Below the pieces are notes generated by a model. It did not search any database. It saw only the letters and a list, made by a program, of their open reading frames with translations, and had not been told where the DNA came from. A stretch of 64,000 nucleotides of DNA from Thiodiazotropha sp040791665. Lineage in GTDB: Bacteria > Pseudomonadota > Gammaproteobacteria > Chromatiales > Chromatiaceae. The translations under genes were made by a program, and so were the position numbers. This document shows, piece by piece, positions 1-9,524 of this stretch (position 1 is its first letter; each line of letters opens with the position of its first letter). The DNA lies in assembly GCA_040791665.1 (NCBI GenBank), contig JBFNNX010000023.1, positions 558,001 through 622,000 of the forward strand. The letters run 5' to 3'.

Positions 1-106
1 AAACCCCCATACCGTAGTGCAGGGTATGAGTCAGGACGTGGGTCTTAGCTTCACGCCAGGGAACCATCTTGCCATCCACCCAGATGACACCGTCACGGTC
101 TGCCAT
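1..106 (-). CDS. ilvE: Branched-chain amino acid aminotransferase, N-terminal fragment (cut by window edge)
   Basis: Only the first 35 codons are visible. They read MADRDGVIWVDGKMVPWREA and continue to THTLHYGMGV, the characteristic opening of class IV PLP-dependent branched-chain aminotransferases (last step of Val/Leu/Ile synthesis). The ATG lies 8 bp after the glnE stop codon, so the two are probably cotranscribed; glnE-ilvE adjacency is common in gammaproteobacteria. The catalytic lysine lies outside the window. Confidence 0.9.
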   Translation of the reverse strand, partial: MADRDGVIWVDGKMVPWREAKTHVLTHTLHYGMGV

Positions 107-114
107 TGTCGACA

Positions 115-2994
115 TCATTGGAACATCTCTCGTTCAGTTTTCTTGTTTTTCATCAGACAGGACCAGATATCCTGTACCAGTGCTCGCTCTCCGGCAAGTT
201 TTTCACTCTCGACCAGAGCAGGCAGATCCTGTAGCGCACTGCGATGGTAGGCCGCGCGCAATACTTTGTAGATCCCCATCATCCGCTCCGCCGCATAATC
301 GTCCAGCAGACCGAACTTGCTCATAGTCTCCAGTAGGCGAATATTGTCTGTCCACACCAGGAGGTCGGGATAATCATGCGCCCACCGGAGGACCGTGTAT
401 TGAACCATAAATTCTATATCGACGATACCGCCGGTTCCCTGCTTGAGGTCAAATCGATTCCGATTGCTCTTATCCAGGCTGGCTCGCATCTTCTCGCGCA
501 TCTCTACCACTTCACCTTGCAACTGCACAGGATCCCGCTGCTTGCTGAGTACCTCACGACGGATCGATTCGAACCGGTCATTGATACGCTCGTCCCCCGC
601 CACTACACGCGCCCTCACCAGTGCCTGATGCTCCCAGGTCCAGGCACTGTTGTTCTGATAAGTATCAAATGTCTCAAGCGAACTGACCATCATCCCGGAG
701 TTGCCGTTGGGTCGAAGTCGCATATCTACATCATAGAGAATACCGGAGGGCGTACGCGTGGTCATGATGTGAATAAAGCGTTGCGCCATACGGGCATAGA
801 AGACATCCACGGAAACCGGCTTGTTACCGTCTGTGAAGGCATTCCTGTCAGCGCAGCCATGCAGGAAAACCATATCCAAATCGGATCCGAATCCCAACTC
901 GATACCACCCAATTTGCCATAGCCTACAACCGCAAAACCTGTCTCATCCCGGCCAAGCCCCGGAGGCCGGCCATGGCGTCGAACCAACTCCCGGTAGGTG
1001 AGTCGAATCACCTGCTCAAGGACGCTTTCGGCGGTCCAGGTCAGATAATCACTGACCACCATCAAAGGAATCTGCTCGGCAATGTCCGCCGCCGCAACCC
1101 GCAGCCTGTTACTCTGCGCGAAGAGACGCAACAGTTCCATCTGGCTCTCCAGGTCACCCTCATCGATACGGGAGAGTTGATCGGCCAGTTCCATATTGAG
1201 TTCATCACGCTTCAGCGGGGAGTAGAGCCGCCTTGGATCGAGCAGTTCATCCAACAGGATTGGGTGCCGGGTCAGCATATTGGCGACCCAGGGACTGACC
1301 GCTGTCAGTTTGACCAATTGTGAGAGCACCAATGGATTCTCGACCAGTAGCGCGATGTAGGCGGTCCGCTGGGCGATCGCTTCCAGCAGGCCGATCACCC
1401 GATGAAGTGCATCGTCAGCCCACTCCGATCGTCCCACAGCCTCCAGCAGCAGCGGCATCAATTGATCGAGCCGCTCCCGCCCTTTGGTGCTCAGCCGACG
1501 GTAGGCGTGGCTGCCACGAAATGTATGCAACTGCCGTAACGCCTGTTCACTATTGCTGAAACCCGCTGTCTGCAGGGCAGCAACCGCCTGCTCCTGGTCG
1601 ACGCTTTCATGCCAGACCCCAGTGAGCGGTTGGCTCTCCTCGTTACTCGATGTCTGCGGTGCGGCAAACACCATGTCGAAGTGCTCCTGAACCCGTCTAC
1701 GATAATGATCAAGCTGGCTGGAGAAGTCATCCCAGCAGGCATATCCCATGGAACGGGCCAGACGCAGCCTGCCCACTTCGTCAGCCGGTAGGAGATGGGT
1801 CTGCCTGTCCTGCCATGCCTGCAGGCGATTCTCCACCAGGCGCAGGTAACGGTAGGCTTCGCTCAGTTCCTGCACCGCGTACTCCGGCAACAGCTCCCGC
1901 TCCTGCAGGCATTGCAGCACAGGCAGTATGGGGCGGATCTGTAGCCCCGTGTCCCTGCCACCGCGGATTAACTGAAAGGCCTGACCGATGAACTCAATCT
2001 CACGTATACCACCGGGTCCAAGCTTGATATTGGCCTCCATGCCTTTTTTATGCAGTTCATTGCTGATCAACTGCTTCATCTCGCGCAGGGATTCGATCGC
2101 CCCGAAGTCGAGATATCGACGGTAGACGAAGGGGCGTAACATGGCCATCAGCTCATCCCCGGCATGTGAATCACCCGCAACCACGCGCGCCTTGATCATG
2201 GCATAGCGTTCCCACTCCCGACCTTGCGAGCCGTAGTAACTCTCCATGGCGGCGAAACTCATGGCAAGGGGCCCGACGCTGCCAAAGGGACGCAGCCTGG
2301 TATCCACCCTGAATACGAAACCGTCACCGGTATGATTGTCCAGCACCTGGACCAGTCGCTGGCAGAGGCGGATAAAAAACTGCTCATTGGTGAATTGCCG
2401 TACACCATCGGTTTGGCCGGTTTCAGGATAGGCGAAGATCAGATCGATATCTGAAGAGAGGTTGAGTTCCCTGGCACCCAGTTTACCCATCCCCAGGACC
2501 ACCAGGGGTTGCGCTACGCCCTCCTGGTTCCGAGGTGTACCCATCTGATCACAAAACCAGGCATAGAGCTTCTGCAGCGCCCGATCGATACAGCTGTCCG
2601 CCAGTGCGGAAAGATCCTCCAGAGTTTCATCCAAAGGCGCCAATCCGGCAAGATCACGCCAGATGATACGTACCATCTGGCGGCGCCGAAAATCTCTAAG
2701 TGCACGTGAAAGCCCCGTTTCGTCGTTGACACTCTGCAACACGACCGCAAGACGCTGCGCCATTTCACCTTCACGGAAGGAGCTGTTTAAATCCCCCTCT
2801 CGATAAAGATCCGGCAGCAACTCCACATGGCGCAGTGCGCACTGCACAACATAATCGCTCGCCTCCCAGACCTTCAACGCAGCCTGATGAAACTCGGCAT
2901 CCCGGGGCATCGGCAGCCCGGCCTTAATCAGCATCTGCTGCCACTGCTGCCACTGTTTTTCTGTCTCTTGTTGCAGATTCACACGCAAACCCAT
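115..2994 (-). CDS. glnE: Bifunctional glutamine synthetase adenylyltransferase/adenylyl-removing enzyme
   Basis: About 959 residues, the usual GlnE length. It carries two nucleotidyltransferase domains: the N-terminal deadenylylating half has GMGKLGARELNLSSDIDL near residue 170-185 and the C-terminal adenylylating half has GYGKLGGIELGFGSDLDM near residue 700. Each half is followed by an RLRPxG-type segment (DTRLRPFGSVG and DMRLRPNGNSG). GlnE adds AMP to, or removes it from, glutamine synthetase in response to PII, setting nitrogen assimilation in the cytoplasm. An upstream GTG/ATG extension of 15 codons to 3039 is open, but MGLRVNLQQ at 2994 is a more typical N-terminus. No strong Shine-Dalgarno site separates the two choices. 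Confidence 0.96.
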   Translation of the reverse strand: MGLRVNLQQETEKQWQQWQQMLIKAGLPMPRDAEFHQAALKVWEASDYVVQCALRHVELLPDLYREGDLNSSFREGEMAQRLAVVLQSVNDETGLSRALRDFRRRQMVRIIWRDLAGLAPLDETLEDLSALADSCIDRALQKLYAWFCDQMGTPRNQEGVAQPLVVLGMGKLGARELNLSSDIDLIFAYPETGQTDGVRQFTNEQFFIRLCQRLVQVLDNHTGDGFVFRVDTRLRPFGSVGPLAMSFAAMESYYGSQGREWERYAMIKARVVAGDSHAGDELMAMLRPFVYRRYLDFGAIESLREMKQLISNELHKKGMEANIKLGPGGIREIEFIGQAFQLIRGGRDTGLQIRPILPVLQCLQERELLPEYAVQELSEAYRYLRLVENRLQAWQDRQTHLLPADEVGRLRLARSMGYACWDDFSSQLDHYRRRVQEHFDMVFAAPQTSSNEESQPLTGVWHESVDQEQAVAALQTAGFSNSEQALRQLHTFRGSHAYRRLSTKGRERLDQLMPLLLEAVGRSEWADDALHRVIGLLEAIAQRTAYIALLVENPLVLSQLVKLTAVSPWVANMLTRHPILLDELLDPRRLYSPLKRDELNMELADQLSRIDEGDLESQMELLRLFAQSNRLRVAAADIAEQIPLMVVSDYLTWTAESVLEQVIRLTYRELVRRHGRPPGLGRDETGFAVVGYGKLGGIELGFGSDLDMVFLHGCADRNAFTDGNKPVSVDVFYARMAQRFIHIMTTRTPSGILYDVDMRLRPNGNSGMMVSSLETFDTYQNNSAWTWEHQALVRARVVAGDERINDRFESIRREVLSKQRDPVQLQGEVVEMREKMRASLDKSNRNRFDLKQGTGGIVDIEFMVQYTVLRWAHDYPDLLVWTDNIRLLETMSKFGLLDDYAAERMMGIYKVLRAAYHRSALQDLPALVESEKLAGERALVQDIWSCLMKNKKTEREMFQ

Positions 2995-3275
2995 ATCAGA
3001 TTCAGAGTGATAATGTTCCAAACCTCTATTGCCACACAAGGCACCATTCGGTCATCTTTCGCCACTTGCCGAATGTATTCGTGCCTACTCCTATTGTTTT
3101 GTCAGTCTATCAGCTTTTTTCCAGGTTAATGTCAAGCAATCCTTGCTTAATTCAGGACTTCCTTAGGCAGAGTCATGGGGACCCGCCCAAAGCCCCTGTT
3201 AACACTAATCCAAATCCAAGCCCCTGTCCGTTGCGTATAACAATCAGGCAACACACCACACAGTTGGTACCTGGG

Positions 3276-4796
3276 ATGGACTGGATCAGTTTCTTTTCAA
3301 TGCAAGGCGTGGCGGCACTCTCGGCTCTGTTCATCTTCGTCATCGGCTGTGGCGCATTGCTGGCTATCATCCTGTTCATTATCGATCTCTCCCAGACCAA
3401 GGACGCCATCCGTCATAATTTCCCTGTAATCGGCCGCTTTCGATCTCTGTTCAGCCGCCTGGGCGAGTTCTTCAGACAATATTTCTTCGCCATGGATAGA
3501 GAAGAGATGCCATTCAACCGGGCAGAACGGGAGTGGGTCTACCACTCCGCTGCAGGCGTCGACAATACCATCGCCTTCGGCTCCACCAAGTCGTTGAATG
3601 CGCCAGGCACGATCTTGTTCGTCAACACCCCGTTTCCCACGCTGGCAAGCGATGCCACCCATGCACCGTCGGTGGTCATTGGAGCAGGCTGCAGAGAGCC
3701 ATACCGAGCCGCTTCTCTGATCCACATATCCGGTATGAGCTATGGCGCCATCTCAATCCCGGCGGTACGCGCCCTCTCCCGAGGGGCGAAATTGGCCGGT
3801 TGCTGGTTGAATACCGGTGAAGGCGGCCTTTCACCCTATCATTTGGAGGGGGGCTGCGACCTGGTGTTTCAGATAGGCACAGCCAATTACGGCGTGCGTG
3901 ATCAGGCGGGTCGTTTCAGTGAGGGAATACTGACACAGATCGCGGCCACCCCCCAGGTAAAGATGTTCGAGATAAAGCTCAGCCAAGGCGCAAAACCGGG
4001 CAAGGGCGGCATACTGCCGGGCAGGAAAGTCACTGAAGAGATTGCCGCGATCCGGGGTATCCCGGTGGGTGTTGATTCCATATCACCCAATCGCCATCCT
4101 GAAATCTCCGACTTTTCAGAGTTGTTGGACTTTATCAATCGTGTTCGCGACATCTCGGGCAAGCCGGTCGGCTTCAAGACTGTCATCGGCACCCATACCT
4201 GGCTCGAAGAGATGTGCAAAAAGATACATCAATGCGGTATTGCCTGCGCGCCCGATTTCATCACCATCGATGGCGGTGACGGCGGCACCGGTGCGGCGCC
4301 AATGCCACTCATGGACAGTGTCGGACTGCCCATCAAGGCAGCGCTGCCGAAAGTGGTTGATATCCTTCAACGATATGGCCTGCGTGATCGCATCAAGGTG
4401 ATCGCCTCAGGAAAGTTGATCACACCCTCGGAAACCGCCTGGGCATTCTGCGTTGGTGCTGATTTTGTCACATCGGCCCGTGGTTTTATGCTTGCCATGG
4501 GTTGTATCCAAGCTTTGAAGTGCAATAAAAACACCTGCCCCACGGGTATCACGACCCACAACAGGCGACTGCAGCGGGGACTCAATCCACAACAGAAGGC
4601 ACTACGAATAAGGAATTTCGTGAATAAAATTCACTATGGCAGCGGACTGATCGCTCATTCGTGCGGCGCACCTCATCCACGAGCGCTTCGGCGCTACCAT
4701 TGCCAGATCATTCAGGCCAATACTCAGCCCATCCCGCTCGATGAGCTCTATCCATATCAGCAAACAGCTGCGAAGTACGCTCTGGCGAATAGATGA
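3276..4796 (+). CDS. Membrane-anchored glutamate synthase-like FMN-binding protein
   Basis: About 506 residues. The N-terminus (MDWISFFSMQGVAALSALFI) is one or two hydrophobic segments, followed by a basic and acidic juxtamembrane stretch and then the FMN-binding central domain of the glutamate synthase large subunit: GGDGGTGAAP near residue 330 and a cysteine cluster CIQALKCNKNTCPTG that matches the [3Fe-4S] site. The amidotransferase and GXGXG domains of true GltB are absent, so this is the stand-alone GltS-like family, whose substrate is unknown. The frame is open up to 3066, but the upstream 70 codons are low quality and include part of a dispersed repeat (3193-3217), so the ATG at 3276 directly before the membrane segment is preferred. 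Confidence 0.85.
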   Translation: MDWISFFSMQGVAALSALFIFVIGCGALLAIILFIIDLSQTKDAIRHNFPVIGRFRSLFSRLGEFFRQYFFAMDREEMPFNRAEREWVYHSAAGVDNTIAFGSTKSLNAPGTILFVNTPFPTLASDATHAPSVVIGAGCREPYRAASLIHISGMSYGAISIPAVRALSRGAKLAGCWLNTGEGGLSPYHLEGGCDLVFQIGTANYGVRDQAGRFSEGILTQIAATPQVKMFEIKLSQGAKPGKGGILPGRKVTEEIAAIRGIPVGVDSISPNRHPEISDFSELLDFINRVRDISGKPVGFKTVIGTHTWLEEMCKKIHQCGIACAPDFITIDGGDGGTGAAPMPLMDSVGLPIKAALPKVVDILQRYGLRDRIKVIASGKLITPSETAWAFCVGADFVTSARGFMLAMGCIQALKCNKNTCPTGITTHNRRLQRGLNPQQKALRIRNFVNKIHYGSGLIAHSCGAPHPRALRRYHCQIIQANTQPIPLDELYPYQQTAAKYALANR

Positions 4797-4850
4797 AAAG
4801 GCCTGCCGAGCAACCACAGAAGACTCAGCGGGCCGGGTGTGGCACAAGGA

Positions 4851-7115
4851 TCAGTTCAGCTTGTTTTGAATAGCCTGCATCATGCGTACGATCTCTTCAG
4901 AGAGGGGACCGACACGCTGATACTCCCTCTCGGCGGCCTGCATGTCTCCTCTGCTCTTGAGATCGGCTATACGCTTGATCAGTTCATGCAGCTCTCTATG
5001 CGGCTTTTCTATCTGGTTTATTTCGCTGATATGGGACAGCTCCTTACGTCCCACATTTTCGTACCAGACCCCAAAACCGCAAGCCTTGTGGTTAAATGCG
5101 ACCCGCTCATCCAGGGAACCTTTTCCGTCCAGAAAGCCCCGCAGTTTGGTCTTCCAGCTCAGGTGCGCGGCCATCGCCTGCTGCAACTGATTGGAGTGAG
5201 CATCCCCGGTATTGAAATCCGATAACAATTTCCCCAGCAGGTCGACCTCTTTCGACATCTCCTCACTCGCTTCATAGCTGCGGGCCGAGTCCTCGGAGGT
5301 CTCTTCAGCCACATGGGTGATATCGACGATATTGCGGTTGATATCTTCCGCCACCGCACTCTGCTCCTCGGCGGCGGTTGCAATCTGGGAACTCATCTGA
5401 GAGATGGTATCGACGACCCTGGTTATCTCCTCGAGGGCCTCATGCGCGCGGCCGGCCTGGTCGACACTCTCGGCAGCCTGATGTTGACTGGTTTCCATGA
5501 CGGTGACCGTCTCTCTTACACCTGTCTGCAGGCTTTCGATCATCTCCTGAATCTCCTCGGTGGAATCCTGAGTGCGTTTTGCCAGGGTTCTGACTTCATC
5601 CGCCACTACCGCAAAGCCCCGCCCCTGCTCGCCGGCACGGGCCGCCTCGATGGCTGCATTCAACGCCAGCAGGTTGGTCTGGTCCGCGATTCCGCGTATG
5701 ACATCGAGTACCGAGCCGATTCGTTCACTGTCCTGTTCTACATGTTGCACCGTCTCAACCGCCTTGCCCACTTCGGAAGCCAGGGAATCGATGCTGCTGG
5801 TGACTGCATTCACAACATCCCGTCCGCTGTTGGCCTGCTGATCGGCCTGCCGAGCAGCCTCTGCCGTCTGTGTGGTATTCTGCGCCACTTCATGAACGGT
5901 TGCCGACATCTCAGTCATCGCCGTCGCCACCTGTGTTGTCTGTTCATGCTGTTTGGTGATGCCATCTCTGGTGTGTTCAGCCAGAGTGGCGAAATCACCG
6001 ATCCTGATACTCAGGTTAGCGGTCGCCTTGGAGACCTTCCCGATCATCCCCTCTGTCTTGTCGGCAAAACGATTATAGGCCCGAGACAGCCGTGTCACCT
6101 CGTCAGATCCTGACTCGTCCATGCGCACGGTAAGATCGCCTTCAGCTGAGGCAATCCCTTCCATCGCTACAGCCGCATCGCAGATCGGTTTCACCACGCC
6201 GAGACTGATCAGCCAAACCATCGAGCCGATCAGCAAAACGGAAAGCAACCCCAATCCAATCACCATCAGCATCAAGTTCGACATGGAGTCCGCGAAATAG
6301 GCCCGGTCTTTCGCCAACACCAATACACCGATGGCTTCACCGGAGTAGTTCTTTACCGGCGCCGCATAGTAAGCGACAGGCTTACCGTCGAGTTCACCCT
6401 TGTCAAAAATATGCTTATCGGCACCCAACCCCTTCAGCTGCTGCATGGTGACAAGGTCGTTGCCTTCCATGGTGCTGGCAAACCGATCCATATTGCCGTC
6501 GCGATTGATGTAGAGTTCCATGTCGATCTCATGGTGTTTGGAGTATTCGTCGAAAAACGACTGACCAAAGGACATGCCAAACTCCACGGTTCCCACATGC
6601 TGACCATCATGGTTGACGGGCACCAATCCCCGCACCCCGAGACCGGCAACGCCCACTTCCAGGCCCTGGATCGCTTTTTTGTTCTTATTACCTTCCAGGA
6701 CGGTGAAGCGGAAAGAGGAGAGATCGTCGCCGAACTTGGCCGGTTTGTGCACCCTCAGAAATGAGGTGGCCGGCGGCTCATGGAACTGAAACTGACGTAC
6801 GCCATACTCTTTTTTCAATACCTGGAAACCAGGCACGAAGAGCTGCTCCAGTGCGGCACGGTCACGCTTGGCGAAATAACTCTGAACTTCAGGAATGCCG
6901 GCAACCAAGGCGCTCATTGCCTTAGCGAGCCGCCCTTCGGACTCGATCCCCGCCACCGCGGTTTCAAAGATCTTGTGCATCTCGTTCTCTTCCGCCGAGT
7001 GCAGAGCACCACCCATGAAGTTGAAAGCGGTCGTGAGTGTAATCGCAAGAACGACGACAACGGACAGGACTGTAGCAATGACAAACCGCAGCGAGATACC
7101 AATATTCCGGAACAT
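4851..7115 (-). CDS. Methyl-accepting chemotaxis protein with periplasmic sensor, HAMP and C-terminal CZB domain
   Basis: About 754 residues. Order: transmembrane helix 1 (residues ~8-30), a ~240-residue periplasmic Cache-like region, transmembrane helix 2 (~280-305), HAMP, then the cytoplasmic coiled-coil hairpin with the hallmark tip EIAxxI-type segment IADQTNLLALNAAIEAARAG. The last ~120 residues look like a chemoreceptor zinc-binding (CZB) domain: HKACGFGVWYE plus flanking conserved His residues. CZB domains sense zinc or HOCl in characterised receptors; the ligand here is not known. The ATG at 7115 is preceded by GGGGAAAA at good spacing, which favours it over an upstream start at 7145. 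A FliA-like promoter is just upstream, so expression is probably part of the flagellar class III regulon. Confidence 0.93.
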   Translation of the reverse strand: MFRNIGISLRFVIATVLSVVVVLAITLTTAFNFMGGALHSAEENEMHKIFETAVAGIESEGRLAKAMSALVAGIPEVQSYFAKRDRAALEQLFVPGFQVLKKEYGVRQFQFHEPPATSFLRVHKPAKFGDDLSSFRFTVLEGNKNKKAIQGLEVGVAGLGVRGLVPVNHDGQHVGTVEFGMSFGQSFFDEYSKHHEIDMELYINRDGNMDRFASTMEGNDLVTMQQLKGLGADKHIFDKGELDGKPVAYYAAPVKNYSGEAIGVLVLAKDRAYFADSMSNLMLMVIGLGLLSVLLIGSMVWLISLGVVKPICDAAVAMEGIASAEGDLTVRMDESGSDEVTRLSRAYNRFADKTEGMIGKVSKATANLSIRIGDFATLAEHTRDGITKQHEQTTQVATAMTEMSATVHEVAQNTTQTAEAARQADQQANSGRDVVNAVTSSIDSLASEVGKAVETVQHVEQDSERIGSVLDVIRGIADQTNLLALNAAIEAARAGEQGRGFAVVADEVRTLAKRTQDSTEEIQEMIESLQTGVRETVTVMETSQHQAAESVDQAGRAHEALEEITRVVDTISQMSSQIATAAEEQSAVAEDINRNIVDITHVAEETSEDSARSYEASEEMSKEVDLLGKLLSDFNTGDAHSNQLQQAMAAHLSWKTKLRGFLDGKGSLDERVAFNHKACGFGVWYENVGRKELSHISEINQIEKPHRELHELIKRIADLKSRGDMQAAEREYQRVGPLSEEIVRMMQAIQNKLN

Positions 7116-7176
7116 GACTTTTCCCCAATAGGAAGACGAATCCATCCATCAACAATATAATCTCCAACCAATACAG

Positions 7177-7203
7177 ATAACGGCACAAGCGGGAAAATAT
7201 TTA
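7177..7203 (-). promoter_or_regulatory. Candidate sigma-28 (FliA) promoter of the chemoreceptor gene
   Basis: On the minus strand the sequence reads TAAA, 15 bases, then GCCGTTAT. The flagellar sigma factor consensus is TAAA-N15-GCCGATAA, so the -35 and spacing are exact and six of eight -10 positions match. It lies about 60 bp before the receptor ATG. No flagellar genes are in the window, so a functional FliA in this organism is inferred. Confidence 0.65.
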
Positions 7204-7214
7204 CTCACTAAACG

Positions 7215-7251
7215 CAAAAAAGCCCCACGCCTGTCGAGACGCGGGGCTTTT
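7215..7251 (-). terminator. Rho-independent terminator of groESL
   Basis: Minus-strand hairpin with arms AGCCCCGCGTC and GGCGTGGGGCT (one G-T pair) around a short loop, followed by a run of T. It sits 27 bp past the groEL stop. Confidence 0.88.
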
Positions 7252-7277
7252 GCAGCAGGCTCTGCTTTAGGGGTAGA

Positions 7278-8921
7278 TTACATCATACCACCCATGCCGC
7301 CCATGCCGCCCATGTCACCCATAGGCGGTGCGGCGGCCTCGTCTTTCGGCTCTTCAGCCACCATGCATTCGGTGGTGATCATCAAGCCAGCCACGGAGGA
7401 GGCATTCTGCAACGCATAACGGGTTACCTTCGTCGGATCGAGGATACCCATATCCATCATATCGCCATACTCATCATTGCTGGCATTGAAACCGAAGTTG
7501 CCTTCACCACCGCGCACCTTGTCGAGTACCACTGAGGGCTCACCACCCGCATTGGCCACAATCTGGCGCAGCGGCTCTTCCATGGCGCGGCAAGCAATCG
7601 CGATGCCCACATCCTGATCGTGGTTTTCCCCGGTCAGTTTTTCGATCGCTTGCAGTGCGCGCACCAGTGCGACACCGCCACCGGGCACGATACCCTCCTC
7701 GACGGCAGCGCGGGTAGCATGCAGGGCATCCTCGACACGCGCCTTTTTCTCTTTCATCTCAACTTCAGTGGCAGCACCGACCTTAATCACGGCAACACCG
7801 CCCGCCAATTTCGCGACGCGCTCCTGCAGCTTTTCACGATCGTAATCGGAGGAGGTCTCCTCGATCTGGCCTCGGATCTGCTCGACACGGGCCTTGATAT
7901 CGCCCTCAGCGCCGGCACCGTCGATGATGGTTGTCTCCTCTTTGGAGATCGTCACCTTCTTGGCGTTACCCAGATCGTCCAATGTGGCCTTCTCAAGTGA
8001 GAGACCGACCTCTTCTGAGATCACCGTGCCACCGGTAAGGATTGCGATATCCTGCAACATGGCCTTGCGGCGATCGCCGAAACCTGGGGCCTTAACCGCA
8101 GTGACCTTGACGATTCCGCGCAGATTGTTGACTACCAGGGTAGCCAGGGCCTCGCCTTCCACATCCTCGGCTATGATCAACAGTGGCTTACCGGCCTTGG
8201 CCACACCTTCGAGCACCGGCAGAAGATCACGGATATTCGAGATCTTCTTATCATGCAGCAGGATATAAGGGTCTTCCAGTTCGGCCGACTGACTCTGTTG
8301 ATTGGTAACGAAATAGGGTGAGAGGTAACCGCGATCAAACTGCATGCCTTCGACCACATCCAGCTCATTTTGCAGCGCAGAACCCTCTTCCACGGTGATA
8401 ACACCCTCTTTCCCTACTTTCTGCATCGCCTCGGCGATGATGTCACCGATGTTGACATCGGAGTTTGCGGAGATGGTACCGACCTGGGCAATCTCCTTAT
8501 CATCGGAGCAGGGACGGGAGATCGCCTGCAGCTCCTCCACGGCCGACAAGACAGCCTTGTCGATGCCACGCTTGAGATCCATCGGATTCATGCCCGCAGC
8601 GACAGCCTTCAGGCCTTCGCGCACCATGGCTTGAGCCAGGACGGTTGCGGTGGTGGTGCCGTCACCGGCGACGTCAGAAGTCTGAGAGGAGACCTCTTTC
8701 ACCATCTGCGCACCCATGTTTTCGAACTTGTCGGCGAGTTCTATCTCTTTGGCCACGGATACGCCGTCTTTGGTCACGGTCGGAGCACCGAAACTCTTCT
8801 CCAACACCACATTGCGCCCTTTCGGACCCAGGGTCACCTTTACGGCGTTGGCCAGAATATTGACACCCTTGATCATACGTTGACGGGAGTCATCACCAAA
8901 TTGTACTTCTTTTGCACTCAT
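7278..8921 (-). CDS. groL: Chaperonin GroEL, 60 kDa subunit
   Basis: 547 residues, the family length. It begins MSAKEVQFGDDSRQRMIKGV, contains the ATP-binding segment VAGDGTTTATVLAQAM and ends in the flexible Gly-Gly-Met tail GDMGGMGGMGGMM. It forms the double-ring ATP-driven folding chamber with GroES in the cytoplasm. It follows groES after 77 bp and shares its CIRCE-controlled promoter; a terminator closes the operon. Only one groESL pair is seen here. Confidence 0.99.
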   Translation of the reverse strand: MSAKEVQFGDDSRQRMIKGVNILANAVKVTLGPKGRNVVLEKSFGAPTVTKDGVSVAKEIELADKFENMGAQMVKEVSSQTSDVAGDGTTTATVLAQAMVREGLKAVAAGMNPMDLKRGIDKAVLSAVEELQAISRPCSDDKEIAQVGTISANSDVNIGDIIAEAMQKVGKEGVITVEEGSALQNELDVVEGMQFDRGYLSPYFVTNQQSQSAELEDPYILLHDKKISNIRDLLPVLEGVAKAGKPLLIIAEDVEGEALATLVVNNLRGIVKVTAVKAPGFGDRRKAMLQDIAILTGGTVISEEVGLSLEKATLDDLGNAKKVTISKEETTIIDGAGAEGDIKARVEQIRGQIEETSSDYDREKLQERVAKLAGGVAVIKVGAATEVEMKEKKARVEDALHATRAAVEEGIVPGGGVALVRALQAIEKLTGENHDQDVGIAIACRAMEEPLRQIVANAGGEPSVVLDKVRGGEGNFGFNASNDEYGDMMDMGILDPTKVTRYALQNASSVAGLMITTECMVAEEPKDEAAAPPMGDMGGMGGMGGMM

Positions 8922-8998
8922 GTCTTAATTCCTTGGGTATATGTTGAGAATCTTCAACAGGCCTTGCCTGTCGCATTCTGTATTCGAAAGTTCAGGGG

Positions 8999-9289
8999 TT
9001 AGTCTTCGATCACACCCATAATGTCTTCTTCACGCATGACGAGAACTTCCTCACCACCCAGCTTCACTTCTGTACCGGAGTATTTGCCGAACAGCACCTT
9101 ATCTCCGACCTTGACATCCAGCGGTCGATTCTCACCGCTTTCGGTGACCTTACCGTTGCCGACAGCGAGTATTTCACCAAGAACGGGTTTCTCGGTAGCT
9201 GCATCAGGGAGTACAATCCCTCCCGGGCTGGTGCGCTCCTCTTCCTTACGACGAACGATCACGCGATCGTGCAGCGGACGAATATTCAT
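8999..9289 (-). CDS. groS: Co-chaperonin GroES
   Basis: 96 residues starting MNIRPLHDRVIVRRKEEERT, with the mobile loop segment ERTSPGGIVLPDAA that binds GroEL and the terminal EEDIMGVIED. It forms the heptameric lid of the GroEL chamber. The upstream region holds a vegetative promoter with an embedded CIRCE operator, so it is likely repressed by HrcA and induced by heat. Confidence 0.99.
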   Translation of the reverse strand: MNIRPLHDRVIVRRKEEERTSPGGIVLPDAATEKPVLGEILAVGNGKVTESGENRPLDVKVGDKVLFGKYSGTEVKLGGEEVLVMREEDIMGVIED

Positions 9290-9358
9290 CGACTGATTCT
9301 CCTCAATAAATGGTTTTTCTGAAAAATCGATATTGGGTTCTTTTACCGGGCAAGGCTG

Positions 9359-9385
9359 TTAGCACTCACCAGAACTGAGTGCTAA
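9359..9385 (-). promoter_or_regulatory. CIRCE operator (HrcA-binding site) of groESL
   Basis: Perfect inverted repeat TTAGCACTC-N9-GAGTGCTAA, the exact CIRCE consensus. Its promoter-distal edge touches the -10 element of the groES promoter, so bound HrcA would block transcription start. Confidence 0.97.
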
Positions 9386-9412
9386 TAATAGAGGGAAAAA
9401 GCGGTTAGTCAA
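9385..9412 (-). promoter_or_regulatory. groESL promoter
   Basis: On the minus strand: -35 TTGACT (9412-9407), 16-bp spacer, -10 TATTAT (9390-9385). It looks like a housekeeping sigma-70 promoter, consistent with control by HrcA rather than only by sigma-32. Confidence 0.8.
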
Positions 9413-9524
9413 GGCTGCCTGATAAGATTTTCTTGCGGCTGCACGGCATCCATCCAGCACGTTGCATCGAATATATGTGATAATTGCCTCATTTACACTA
9501 CAGCTTTACAGCGAGAGGCCAATC

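Noticed and set aside
376..1323. Long open frame (315 codons) on the + strand opposite glnE
   Set aside because: It is exactly antisense to a conserved GlnE region, has no family features and no ribosome site; a shadow of the coding strand.
3066..3275. N-terminal extension of the glutamate synthase-like protein
   Set aside because: Low-quality, Pro/Asn-rich translation that includes a dispersed repeat; the membrane-anchor start at 3276 is family-like.
5313..6113. Open frame of 266 codons opposite the CZB chemoreceptor
   Set aside because: Antisense to the conserved signalling domain; composition follows the opposite-strand codons.
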